Positions 42,532 through 51,510 of a stretch of DNA of 64,000 nt are shown here, in pieces (within the stretch, counting starts at the first letter, position 1; the number at the start of each line of letters is the position of its first letter). The position numbers and the translations under genes are program-made. The stretch comes from Anaerolineae bacterium. Its GTDB lineage: Bacteria; Chloroflexota; Anaerolineae; Promineifilales; Promineifilaceae. The notes under the pieces are model-generated. The model was not told the DNA's origin. It saw only the letters and a program-made list of their open reading frames with translations, and did not search any database. Location of the stretch: positions 1-64,000 of the forward strand of contig JAHDWK010000016.1 in the NCBI GenBank assembly GCA_023382655.1, read 5' to 3'.

Positions 42532-45321
42532 TCAATTGTCAATGGGTTGCAGCAGGATAGCGTCGCTGGTACGGCCGTCAGGCAAGGTGGCTTGCAGGCG
42601 ACGGCCGTTTTCCGCCAGATAGATGCCCACTTCCAATGGATAGACGCCGGGGGGCGCCATCTCCGGCAAAACAATCTGGTAACTGTCAATCACCACTTCG
42701 CCAACTTGCCAGCGGCCGGTAGGGTAGTGCCCCTGCTGCGGCATACTGTCTTGCTGCCAGGCACAGGGATTACACGTGCCGTCTGGCCTTAACAGATGGA
42801 CAAAGATGGTGTAATCGGCAGCGGGTAGCTGCTCAGCCTGCCAGATAAGGGTGAGGGTGTAGACGCCGGGTTTGCCCGTAGCGTTCAGGCTGTAACCAAG
42901 CAGGGTCATTTCGTCGCCAAAGGTAGTATTCACGGCCGTTTCAAAAGGAGGGGGCGTGAAAATGCGTTGGGTGGCGTTAACGGTGAGCGGTTTCAGGTTA
43001 ACGCGGCTAAGGACGGCGCCATCTTCATCCAGAAAGCGAGCTACGATGTCATATTCGCCCGCCGCGATGTTGCCGGGAATGGGCAGAAGCTGGCGGTCAA
43101 TGATAAATTGCGGGGGCTGCCATTCGGTGAAGGGGTAACGGCCGTAGACAGGTTGCGTTTCCAGGATGATGTGTTCGCTGCCGCTGGAGTGTGTCAGCGC
43201 AAACTGAATGGTGGTAGTGGGCACAACGCCGGTAGCCAGCCACCACAAAGCCAGCCCATATGGTTCACCGGCAGCCGCTGCCTCGCCGCCGCGGGCAAAA
43301 CCGAGCAAGCGCAGGTACGGCCGTACCTGTTTTTCAAACCGATGCGGCGGTTGGGGTATCTGATCGGGCAGACCGGCGGCCAGGACAGATGCATTTTCAA
43401 TGAAGGTGGCACTACCGGCATAACGGCCGTCCTCATCCAGCCGCGGCAATGTCTCCCCGGTCACACCGGAAAACAGCCCCACGCGCAGCCGATAATCGTC
43501 CGGTGGGGCGCCGGCGGGAATGGGCACATCCACCCGCTGTACAATCACCTCACCCGGCGACCATTGCTCCGCCGGATAAGCAAATGTTTCCACCTGGCTC
43601 CAGCGCTGCCCCTGGGCATCTTCCAGATGCACAAAAGGGGTGAAGTTGCCAGACTGAGCCTCTTGCACCTGCCAGTAAAGGGTGAGCGGCGCTGTCCCAT
43701 CTGGCAAACCGTTCTCTAAATCATAACCAAGCAGGGTAATGCTGCCGCCAAAATTAGCATTTACAGGATGGCTGATGGTGAGCAGTGGGGTAGACGCCAG
43801 TTCATAGGCCATATACGCCGGACTGCCATCAGGGGCGAGGGTGCTGGTTAGGGGTGTGGCCTGGCTGAAGTAGGGGGCGGCCCAGGTGGGTAACGGACTG
43901 TTGTGGGGAAAGATGTAGACGGCCGTGCCCGTTGCGGGAAACACGACTGCCTGGCTCTGGGACAGCCACTTGACCTCTCCATATTTCTGGCTGAGGTAGG
44001 CCAGGGTGGGGTGTTGGTAATGCTCCGCTGCCACATAAAGCTGTTTACCGGTGGTGTTCAGATCATTCAAGAAATCGGCGGCTGCCGCCAGGTCGCCATC
44101 CGTCTCGAAAAAAACATCCGCCCTTGTGCCCCACTGCCGCATATAAAGTCGTTCCACGTATATGCTGCCCACCATGAGAACCAGGGTGGCTATAACAAGG
44201 GCGGCGACGGTAGGCTGCGGCCGGCCGAAGCGGGCGTGTACATCATCCAACAGTGTCATCAGACCTACAGCAGGCAGGTAAAAAATGAAGGGAATCAGGC
44301 CAAAGGCGCGGATGTTACTGGGCACAATTTCGTTTACCGCCAGCGCGGTGGGCAAGATCATGATGAGCGGCGCCAGGATGAGCAGCAGGTGGGCGCCGCG
44401 CTGCCAATCCGTGGTCGTTTTGCGCCAGCGTATGAGCAGCGACCCCCAACCGACCAGCAGCAGGCCGCCCCAGAACCAGTCGAACAACGGCCGTCCCGGT
44501 ATGTTGAAGCGCATGTACGGGTCGCCTTGCAAAAAGAACATGCTGAGTGATTTCAGGTAACTTTGGGGCAGGGTAAGGTTGGTCTCTCCGGGAGCAACCT
44601 GGGCGATGCGCACCCAAAAGGCGTCGGGGTGCAGCCGGAAATAGTTGAGCAGGGGCAGGGTGATGACAAGGGCCATGAGGATGGTGACGGCCGTTTGCCG
44701 CCAGCGCATTTGCCAGTTTGTGCGATTGAACAGGAGGGGTAGCAAAGCCAGTAGCAGTAGTACCGGGAACAAACGCACCGCCAGATAGGTGTATGCCGAC
44801 AATCCCAAAAAAACACCTGCCGCCACAAACCAGCGCCAGTTATGCAGACGATACCCGCGCCATAAGCTGGCAATGGTAAGAGCTTGCAAAAGGGGCTGCG
44901 TATTGACACGAAAACCTAACCGGCTAAAGAGCAAAAACCAAAAACTAACAGCCAATAAGGCGGCGGCCAACAAAGCGATCCGGCGGTCACGACTTAGTTC
45001 CATGCCAAGCCAGTAGGTGGCGGCAATGGTGAGCAGGCTGATGTAGACGGCCGTTAACCGCAGCGTAAACACCGAACTACCCACCACTCTGGTCACTGCT
45101 CCTGCCAGATAGAAAAATAAAACCTCTTTTCCGGTGTAGCTGGCAATAAATACAGGTCGGTAACCATCAAAAGCAATCTGAGCTACCAACGTCCCATTGG
45201 CTGCTTCATCATAATGTATACCGGGCATTACATGTGGCAGGTCGGGGAAGCGTAACGTGACTGCTACCATCAAACAAAACAGCATGAAGAGCAGGGCATG
45301 ATAGTAGCGAATGTGGCGCAT
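42532..45321 (-). CDS. GT-C (PMT/ArnT-like) membrane glycosyltransferase with beta-sandwich tail
   Basis: The 929-residue protein has about eleven membrane helices in residues 1-400. A first-loop motif, PGIHYDEAANG, is the acidic site of lipid-linked sugar transferases. Residues about 430-929 lie outside the membrane and contain three related beta-sandwich segments with LTLYWQ/LTLIWQ/LALWWL, FVHLLRPDG and PPGVYPLEVGIY patterns. It likely transfers a sugar from a polyprenyl carrier to an extracytoplasmic acceptor. The final codons (PIDN) and stop come from the same ATTGACAATTGA repeat that ends pheA, which converges on it. Confidence 0.85.
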   Translation of the reverse strand: MRHIRYYHALLFMLFCLMVAVTLRFPDLPHVMPGIHYDEAANGTLVAQIAFDGYRPVFIASYTGKEVLFFYLAGAVTRVVGSSVFTLRLTAVYISLLTIAATYWLGMELSRDRRIALLAAALLAVSFWFLLFSRLGFRVNTQPLLQALTIASLWRGYRLHNWRWFVAAGVFLGLSAYTYLAVRLFPVLLLLALLPLLFNRTNWQMRWRQTAVTILMALVITLPLLNYFRLHPDAFWVRIAQVAPGETNLTLPQSYLKSLSMFFLQGDPYMRFNIPGRPLFDWFWGGLLLVGWGSLLIRWRKTTTDWQRGAHLLLILAPLIMILPTALAVNEIVPSNIRAFGLIPFIFYLPAVGLMTLLDDVHARFGRPQPTVAALVIATLVLMVGSIYVERLYMRQWGTRADVFFETDGDLAAAADFLNDLNTTGKQLYVAAEHYQHPTLAYLSQKYGEVKWLSQSQAVVFPATGTAVYIFPHNSPLPTWAAPYFSQATPLTSTLAPDGSPAYMAYELASTPLLTISHPVNANFGGSITLLGYDLENGLPDGTAPLTLYWQVQEAQSGNFTPFVHLEDAQGQRWSQVETFAYPAEQWSPGEVIVQRVDVPIPAGAPPDDYRLRVGLFSGVTGETLPRLDEDGRYAGSATFIENASVLAAGLPDQIPQPPHRFEKQVRPYLRLLGFARGGEAAAAGEPYGLALWWLATGVVPTTTIQFALTHSSGSEHIILETQPVYGRYPFTEWQPPQFIIDRQLLPIPGNIAAGEYDIVARFLDEDGAVLSRVNLKPLTVNATQRIFTPPPFETAVNTTFGDEMTLLGYSLNATGKPGVYTLTLIWQAEQLPAADYTIFVHLLRPDGTCNPCAWQQDSMPQQGHYPTGRWQVGEVVIDSYQIVLPEMAPPGVYPLEVGIYLAENGRRLQATLPDGRTSDAILLQPIDN

Positions 45322-45479
45322 GGCTAAAATTGTATCTGGCCGGGTATTACCTGTCGAAACAGCAGCTTTGTGGGTTCAGCAGGAGTGTGCATGGGTTTAG
45401 GCGTATTGTGCATTTCGCATTGTCGGGCATCCTTTGGATACGCGATAAAGCCCATATTGTGACATAATTCACTTGCGTA

Positions 45480-45656
45480 GGTTTTGCGTTGGTTTTGCGT
45501 AGGGGCGGCGTACAGCCTGGCGTATAAAAGGCGTATAAAATCTACCGCGAAGGGTAAAAAATCTCTTCTTCTTCTCCTCCTTTTAACGAGAGTCAGGTTT
45601 CGGCGTTCCTGACTCTCCACAAAAAAAATGGGCTGGTTTTATACCAGCCCTTTTTA
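45480..45656 (+). ncRNA. Candidate structured RNA ending in a terminator
   Basis: No gene lies in 45322-46096, yet a strong terminator occurs at 45630-45656 (GGGCTGGT, ACCAGCCC, T run; an A run on the left makes it bidirectional). It is preceded by a perfect 10-bp stem GAGAGTCAGG/CCTGACTCTC (45588-45617). Upstream are direct repeats GGTTTTGCGT and GGCGTATAAAA. A terminator without a coding gene suggests a small plus-strand RNA, with the 5' end not defined. A leader of a lost gene is the alternative. Confidence 0.35.
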
Positions 45657-46096
45657 TTTCCTCTTCTGTCCAGGCAGCCAAAAAAACTTTGGATGCCGTC
45701 CATTGTGTAACAAAACAATTAAGAGATACAGGGTATTCTAAACCAGAGCCTTTCACCAGGAGTTCAGAGAAGAATATGAGTGTTGCTCATTTCCTGGTTA
45801 GATCCATTTTGGCGCTCCGGCGCTTTTGCTGATACCTCATCTGAGGTGGGGGCGAGCTATGTTTGCAGGGTACTAGACTAAACTCCTATTTTCGGTAAGC
45901 GTCAAGTCCGTTAACCTAAAAGGTGGGACGGGGTGCATCCCCATAGTGAAGAAGTAAAGTTACCAACAATTATAGCTCTCAGTTAGTAATGTAATCAGCC
46001 CACCAGACTGCGTCATTTTGGACAAACGTAGAAGGTTAGTTAAATTTGCCAGGCAGAAAGGCAAGGCTAAGGGAGTTCTAGGGTTGTAACTGAAGA
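45657..46096 (+). other. Long leader region upstream of the diterpene cyclase
   Basis: About 440 bases without a gene precede the cyclase. Visible hairpins include GGCGCTCCGGCGC (45811-45823), ACCTCATCTGAGGT (45834-45847) and GGGGTGCATCCCC (45930-45942). The length and structures would fit a regulated 5' leader, but the segment matches no riboswitch consensus that I can confirm. ACGGCCGT does not occur in it. Confidence 0.4.
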
Positions 46097-47662
46097 ATGG
46101 AGCAACGGATGAAGTTAAAAAATAATTTCAATGAGTTTGAACACGTAGGCCTGATTTCGCCAGAAGCTTACAGTACGGCATGGGTAGCCATGGTGCCCGA
46201 TGTGACGAACATAGATCGTCCAGCCTGGCCACAGGCATTGCAGTACTTACGCCTGCATCAGCTGGAGGATGGTGGTTGGGGAGAGCCTACAGTCTGTTTT
46301 GCCCATGAGCGGCTAATTTCCACACTGGCTGCTATTTTGGCTTTTTCCACCTGGAATGAGCCGGCTGATGCTGACTATATTTCGCGTGGGGTAGAGGCAG
46401 TTCACCAGTATGCTGAACGACTGGCGTTGGAACCAGAACCACCAATAGGATTTGAGTTGTTGTTGCCGGCTTTGTTGTCCAGACTGGAATCTTTTAGTCT
46501 GAACTTGCCGCACAAACTCTGGTCAGATGAACTGAAACAGATAACGGCCAAAAAGATGTCGCTGATTGGTAAATTGGAGATAGATTATACCCAACCACGT
46601 ACCTGGTGGTTTAGCATGGAGATATTGCCAGAAGAGAGGTTGTTGGAGATAGATGAACGCATTCTGGATCAACATGGATCTATTGCGACCTCAACGGCGA
46701 CTACGGCTGCTTATTTGCGGGCGCTACGGCGGCATGGCCGTGATTCTGCACCCGCGGCTGCTTTCCTAAATCATGTGTTGCAACTGGGTCACGGGGGTGT
46801 GGGTTTTTGTTGGCCCGTTGAAGTCTTTGAACTGACCTGGGTATTAGACAATTTTCGACGGGCCGGGTTTTCGTCAACGGATCAAGAGATAGCTCCCCTT
46901 ATAAAAGAACTGGCTCACATTTATGAAACCCCACCGATGGGATTATCTTGGAGCCGGGCATTTCCGGTGAATGATAGTGATAATACAGCGACCGGTTACA
47001 CTGTGCTGCATTGGGCCGGATTAAAACCGTCAGAGAAGCCGCTCCTCAAGTTTTGGGATTCAAATTACTTCTTTACTTATTTAGATGAACGTACCCCTTC
47101 TGTTTCAGCCAATGTTCATGCATTGACTGCACTTCGTCACAATCTATCAAGTTTTGAGCACAAACAATTAGCCATTCGTGTGACCGAGTGGCTTCGCGAG
47201 CAGCTAAATCTTCACAACCAGTTTAATGACAAGTGGCATTTTTCTCCTTTGTACGTTACATCGCGGGCTATTTCTGCTCTGGCTGGTTGGGATGATGATC
47301 TGGCCCGACGCTGTGTAGAGTTCATCCTTGCCAGACAAGATAGCAGCGGTGGATGGGGCAGTGGCCAGCGTCCTGGTATTGAGGAGACCAGTTTCGCGGT
47401 TCTGGGTTTGATTGCTGCTGCACAGGCGGGATTATTGACAGATACGACTTCGTTAAAATCAGCCAATGAATTTCTTAGCAAAAATAGTGCACACCGCCCT
47501 TCGACACGTTTATGGATTGGCAAGACGTTGTATCAACCCGTTGGCGTTACGATGGGTACTGTGTTTGCGGCCCAGGTTGCCCTGGCCCGGCACCAGGCTT
47601 ATCACTGGTCACGATCATATTCGGTTCCCCGTTTGGCCGTTCACCAAACTGCCCAACTATAA
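46097..47662 (+). CDS. Class II diterpene cyclase (terpenoid cyclase family)
   Basis: The 521-residue protein has the alpha-barrel architecture of class II terpene cyclases: LISPEAYSTAWVAMVP, LHQLEDGGWGEP at the start, and a QDSSGGWGSGQRPG QW-type motif near residue 415. The protonating acid motif, usually DXDD, reads DSDN (in FPVNDSDNTATGYTV, near residue 294). The middle aspartate, the general acid, is kept. Such enzymes cyclise geranylgeranyl diphosphate to a bicyclic diphosphate (copalyl, halimadienyl, kolavenyl or similar). A candidate partner that removes the diphosphate is encoded at 48867. The start is ATG 46097 or the in-frame ATG at 46109. A terminator follows. Confidence 0.88.
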   Translation: MEQRMKLKNNFNEFEHVGLISPEAYSTAWVAMVPDVTNIDRPAWPQALQYLRLHQLEDGGWGEPTVCFAHERLISTLAAILAFSTWNEPADADYISRGVEAVHQYAERLALEPEPPIGFELLLPALLSRLESFSLNLPHKLWSDELKQITAKKMSLIGKLEIDYTQPRTWWFSMEILPEERLLEIDERILDQHGSIATSTATTAAYLRALRRHGRDSAPAAAFLNHVLQLGHGGVGFCWPVEVFELTWVLDNFRRAGFSSTDQEIAPLIKELAHIYETPPMGLSWSRAFPVNDSDNTATGYTVLHWAGLKPSEKPLLKFWDSNYFFTYLDERTPSVSANVHALTALRHNLSSFEHKQLAIRVTEWLREQLNLHNQFNDKWHFSPLYVTSRAISALAGWDDDLARRCVEFILARQDSSGGWGSGQRPGIEETSFAVLGLIAAAQAGLLTDTTSLKSANEFLSKNSAHRPSTRLWIGKTLYQPVGVTMGTVFAAQVALARHQAYHWSRSYSVPRLAVHQTAQL

Positions 47663-47681
47663 ATAGCAGACGGTACCCAAA

Positions 47682-47716
47682 AAAACAGCCCTCCGATAAC
47701 AAGGAGGGCTGTTTTT
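47682..47716. terminator. Bidirectional terminator between convergent genes
   Basis: AAACAGCCCTCC and GGAGGGCTGTTT form a perfect 12-bp stem with an 8-base loop, flanked by A and T runs. It ends the diterpene cyclase on the plus strand and can end the secreted protein gene on the minus strand. Confidence 0.95.
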
Positions 47717-47744
47717 AATTTCAAATTATTACGCGATCTGGCTT

Positions 47745-48620
47745 TTAGCGACGCTGCAGTCCCGCGCCGTAGAAGGCGATGTCAAGTTGATCGGCTACGG
47801 TTACAGGGACGATTACCCCAGGTACTATCTCGTTGTCCAGGGAAAATTCAAACCCCAGTGGGTCTGGAGGACGTAATAAGGTTGCCTGCACCACAGTCGC
47901 TTGATTGGGGCCTTGTTTTACCTTGATCGTGGCTGTTTCCTGGGAAAGAATAATTTCAACGTGATGCCAGGCGGTTGCATCTAGCCAGGCTGGCATGGGT
48001 ACAAGCTGGAGCAGACCGGCGCCAGTGGCAAAGTCAAAATCCTGGGCAACAATGGCAAAGTATCCACCAAACACACTGCTCCGGGTTACGCCCACGGCCG
48101 TAATCGTATTCCCTGTATCAAGTGGGGCATTCCATAAGAATATATTTTGTGATAATCCGGGGGGCGGCGTCGCTTCGGCAAAGCGGTGTTTGTGCATCAC
48201 CACCACATTTTGTGTTGCTGTTGGTTGCCAGCAGAAGACGCGCTGGTCGGAGGGGAGCGATGTGTCAACCTCTGTGATACGACTGGAAGAAAGCTCACCA
48301 TTAAAAGGAAACGGGTCCATGCGCAAGGATAAAAACTGCTGGTTACCTGCGCCGTTGAATGCATAAGAGCCACCAGGGGGAGTTACTTCAAAATGGAATC
48401 CCTGCGCCTCTACCTGCTGCTCATTGACAAAATTAGTAATAATTCGTTTGTTTGGGCAGGGCGTCTGAGATTGATAGGCAGGAGCAAAAGCAGCACTGGT
48501 TGTATATGTTGATTCCAGAGTGACTGGTTGCTCAAGGGCGTAAGCAGCACTTTGGTTCATAATCAGGATGCTGCCCAGAGCCAGGATGATGAGTGCGAGG
48601 ATAGTTAAATTTCTTTTCAT
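47745..48620 (-). CDS. Secreted protein of unknown function
   Basis: The 291-residue protein has a typical signal peptide (MKRNLTILALIILALG, cleavage probably after SAAYA near residue 28). An exported, beta-rich, tryptophan-containing domain follows, with two cysteines near residues 55 and 130. The order of strands and WHHVEIILSQETATIKVKQG resembles concanavalin-like (LamG-type) sandwiches, which is only a suggestion. It lies between the two diterpene genes on the opposite strand. I do not recognise a family. Confidence 0.75.
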   Translation of the reverse strand: MKRNLTILALIILALGSILIMNQSAAYALEQPVTLESTYTTSAAFAPAYQSQTPCPNKRIITNFVNEQQVEAQGFHFEVTPPGGSYAFNGAGNQQFLSLRMDPFPFNGELSSSRITEVDTSLPSDQRVFCWQPTATQNVVVMHKHRFAEATPPPGLSQNIFLWNAPLDTGNTITAVGVTRSSVFGGYFAIVAQDFDFATGAGLLQLVPMPAWLDATAWHHVEIILSQETATIKVKQGPNQATVVQATLLRPPDPLGFEFSLDNEIVPGVIVPVTVADQLDIAFYGAGLQRR

Positions 48621-48866
48621 TGTTTATCTCCCCAATCGTAGTTTGTAAGATTACTTTATATTATGAATCCAAATCTGTCTAAAAAACTGACAGCCCCGTT
48701 ATTTTTTAGCTCATGTTGTAGGAGATCAGTCCTGTTAGCCAAAGTGGTCGGGGTTTCGGTGGTAAATCTGGAATGGTGCTATGACGCTGTGTGCGCCAGG
48801 TTGATTTATAATGTAGACCTGTTTAAGCCTGTTGATTTTATCATGGGAAGAAAAGGGGGTTATTTC

Positions 48867-49748
48867 ATGGAAGGACAAGACCTGAGATCCGTTCCTGGCC
48901 TGGAAGAGTTTCTAGGTGCGCCTGTTGACGTTGTGACGCAAGTTGCGCCAAAGAGCGTTATTTTTGCCTCCGGGGGCACTAGGCGGGCGGCGGCACTGGC
49001 GGGTATTGAGTTTGGCGATGCCTTTGCCCGTTGGAATCGTGAACAGATGATGTCTGCCTGTGAGCTGTTTTTCCGACAGGGCATTGAGCATTTGATCATG
49101 CCCATGGGCAGCCCGAAGATGTTTGCCGAAGGCGGCTTGTATGGTCAGAGATTAGGGCAATGGTTGATATGGGGGTTAGCTGGTGAAGAATCGGTGGCTC
49201 ATTACCAACAGGCAAATTGGCAGGTGAGAATTGTGACAGCCGGGTGGCAACTCCCTGAATTGGCGGCTGCGGCTCAGACGGTGATGGCAAAAACACGAGA
49301 GGCAAGTGGCCCCTATTTATGGTTTGTGGTTACGCCTGATTTTGACCAGATGTGGCAATGGGTAGGGCAGGCATTTGTGAATGGGGCCAGTAACCGGATC
49401 GAGGCCGTGCAAGCATTGTATGGACAGGCTATTCCGGCTGCTTCGTTATTGGTAAGTTTTGGCAAGCCCCTCATTAGCCAGGATGTGTTGCCACCCCTTT
49501 TGTATGAGGAAGTTCAATGTTATTGGACACAACAACCGGGTTATACCTTAAATGAGGAATCTTTGCGGCGGATTCTGTATGATTTTGCTTTTCTACGAGG
49601 CACCTGGCGATCTGATAAGACGGGTCGGGCCGAAGAGGCAATTCATTACCGCCAGGCCTGGGAAAAAGGGCCAGTCGTTGGCCTGGGGCGACATCTTGGG
49701 CCGTTTTGGTATCCGCTGACGGAGTCACGGCCGTTTACCGAGCAGTAA
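48867..49748 (+). CDS. Tuberculosinol/kolavelool synthase-like (Rv3378c-type) diterpene synthase
   Basis: The 293-residue protein resembles Rv3378c of Mycobacterium tuberculosis along its length. PKSVIFASGGTRRAA aligns with the cis-prenyltransferase-like GTRR region, then IEHLIMPMGSP, and the diagnostic LNEESLRRILYDFAFLRG near residue 235 and GLGRHLGPFWYP at the end. Rv3378c, and a homologue in the Chloroflexota genus Herpetosiphon, convert bicyclic diphosphates made by a class II cyclase into diterpene alcohols. The aspartate preceding GTRR in Rv3378c (D34) is glycine here (G36), so the chemistry may differ. The ATG at 48867 follows GGGGG and gives the family length; the frame from 48663 is too long. 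Confidence 0.85.
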   Translation: MEGQDLRSVPGLEEFLGAPVDVVTQVAPKSVIFASGGTRRAAALAGIEFGDAFARWNREQMMSACELFFRQGIEHLIMPMGSPKMFAEGGLYGQRLGQWLIWGLAGEESVAHYQQANWQVRIVTAGWQLPELAAAAQTVMAKTREASGPYLWFVVTPDFDQMWQWVGQAFVNGASNRIEAVQALYGQAIPAASLLVSFGKPLISQDVLPPLLYEEVQCYWTQQPGYTLNEESLRRILYDFAFLRGTWRSDKTGRAEEAIHYRQAWEKGPVVGLGRHLGPFWYPLTESRPFTEQ

Positions 49749-50100
49749 TTGGCGTGTGTACGGCCGTCTCCTTCTATAAATGTATAGAAGGTCGGGAATT
49801 GCAGCCGAGATGAAGGTTGGGACTATATTACTACAATTTTTACACTGACAATCACGCCGCCTTCACTTAACCAGCCCTATCTTCTGTTACTATTGGCCGC
49901 ACTGGTACTATTCTCATCTCGCATGAAACCAGAAGTTTGTATATCCTAACAAGGTGCAAGACCTCATCTTTGTGGAGAAGAGAGTTGAGGTTAACAAATG
50001 CAAGATAGAGTAATGAGAAGCAAGCACACAAACATACACCCCATCACGAATACATTGTCAGCAAACCATCACGTCATGTCTTAACCTACAAGAGGGTACT
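49749..50100. other. Spacer before the GAF sensor array
   Basis: The 352-bp region has one ACGGCCGT (49759), a CCTTCTATA/TATAGAAGG hairpin (49770-49791) that may end the preceding gene, and an AT-rich stretch up to the ribosome site AGAGGG of the first sensor gene. No gene is supported. Promoters for the sensor operon are expected near 49980-50040 but cannot be assigned. Confidence 0.5.
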
Positions 50101-51471
50101 ATGTATGACCGAATAAAAAAATTGTTATCTCCTTCTGTGGAGGGAGATAGGACAGAAGCACTTTCCGCCACATTGTTGAATACTGCTCTGCTGACTATGG
50201 TAGGGGTCACGCTCCTGATACCACCGCTTATTGTTTTATTTGACCCGACAGGGCAGGAAAACCTGCTTTCCTTATTTTTAGGTTGGACGATGGCGGCCGT
50301 CATGTCCGCTTTGTGGTATGTGATGCGCCGTGGGCGTGTTGAACTGGTTAGTTATCTTTTCTCTTTTACTTTTTTGGCTGTTCTCACGGCCGTAACTTTC
50401 CTCTTTGGTGGCATTCGTAACACCAGCACAGTGGGTTTTGCCCTGGTGATTATTATGGCCATCCTCCTCTTAAGAAGCCGGCGGGCCTCTCTCCTCTTTA
50501 CCGCACTCACAATCTCTATTCTGGCGTTTGCTTACGTTGCCGAACTCCAGGGAATCATTGAACCACAACCGCCACGAGGTGTATCTACTGTTGATTTCAT
50601 CATTTATGCCGCAGTTTTTGCGCTTACCGGTTCATTGTTGCATTTCGCCGTGCGCAACTTGAACGATGCTCTCGAACGAGCGCAAGCCAGTGAACAAGCC
50701 GCAGCCCAGGCAAACCAACAATTACAAGGTCTAAACGCCGAACTAGAAGATCGGGTATCTGCCCGGACGCAAGCGTTGGTCACCAGCGCCGAAATTAGCC
50801 GCACAGTTGCTACCATTTTGGACAAAGAGGAGTTAGTAAGAACGGTAGCCCAGGAAATCCGTAACGCCTTCAATTATTATCAGGTGCACCTCTACCTGCT
50901 AAACGCAGCGCGCGATACGCTGGAATTAGCGGCTGGCGCTGGTCATGCCGGTGTGGAATTAGTCAGGAAGCGACACAGAGTACCCGTAGATAGAGGTTTG
51001 GTAGGGCGCGCTGTGCGCACAAACCAGCCTGTGCTGGCGCCTGATGTGAGTCAGGTGGATTTCTGGCTACCTAATCCACTGTTGCCCGACACCCAATCCG
51101 AGATAACCGTACCCATCGCTCTGGGTGGTAATGTGCTGGGTGTGCTGGACATTCAGCAAAATGTGCGCAATGGATTAGGGCAAAATGACGCTGACTTGCT
51201 TCTTTCTATTTCCGGTCAGGTGGCGGTGGCCCTGGAAAATGCCCGGTTGCTGGCTGAAGCGCGAGGGCAGGCGGAACAAGAGGCGTTAATTAACCAGATT
51301 AGCCAGCAAATTCAGAGTACGATCACAATGGAGCAGGCGATGCAAGTGGCGGTGCGCGAGGTCGGCCGGACAGTAAATGCCCCACAAACGCGCGTGCGCC
51401 TGGTCAGTGGACAAAAAAGCGTGGCCGATCCGGGTAACGGCCGTGCCCTTCAATCCGAAACCGCCCCATAA
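50101..51471 (+). CDS. Membrane-anchored GAF sensor protein 1
   Basis: The 456-residue protein has six membrane helices (residues about 25-190), a coiled coil (about 192-230) and one GAF domain (about 245-395). The GAF domain carries HRVPVDRGLVGRAV and NPLLPDTQSEITVPIALGG. A short helical tail reads INQISQQIQSTITMEQAM. There is no kinase, cyclase or other output domain. The protein probably senses a small ligand or redox state at the membrane and signals through partner proteins. It is the first of five sensor genes separated by only 11-42 bp. Confidence 0.85.
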   Translation: MYDRIKKLLSPSVEGDRTEALSATLLNTALLTMVGVTLLIPPLIVLFDPTGQENLLSLFLGWTMAAVMSALWYVMRRGRVELVSYLFSFTFLAVLTAVTFLFGGIRNTSTVGFALVIIMAILLLRSRRASLLFTALTISILAFAYVAELQGIIEPQPPRGVSTVDFIIYAAVFALTGSLLHFAVRNLNDALERAQASEQAAAQANQQLQGLNAELEDRVSARTQALVTSAEISRTVATILDKEELVRTVAQEIRNAFNYYQVHLYLLNAARDTLELAAGAGHAGVELVRKRHRVPVDRGLVGRAVRTNQPVLAPDVSQVDFWLPNPLLPDTQSEITVPIALGGNVLGVLDIQQNVRNGLGQNDADLLLSISGQVAVALENARLLAEARGQAEQEALINQISQQIQSTITMEQAMQVAVREVGRTVNAPQTRVRLVSGQKSVADPGNGRALQSETAP

Positions 51472-51510
51472 ACACAGCCAGAGGCCGCTGCTGATTAAGG
51501 AGAACGATGC

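Noticed and set aside
45657..46096. Cobalamin, c-di-GMP or c-di-AMP riboswitch
   Set aside because: I looked for the conserved boxes of these classes and found only short isolated resemblances such as GGTAAGCG.
48663..48866. N-terminal extension of the diterpene synthase-like protein
   Set aside because: The extra 68 residues do not match the family, and the ATG at 48867 has a ribosome site and gives the usual length.
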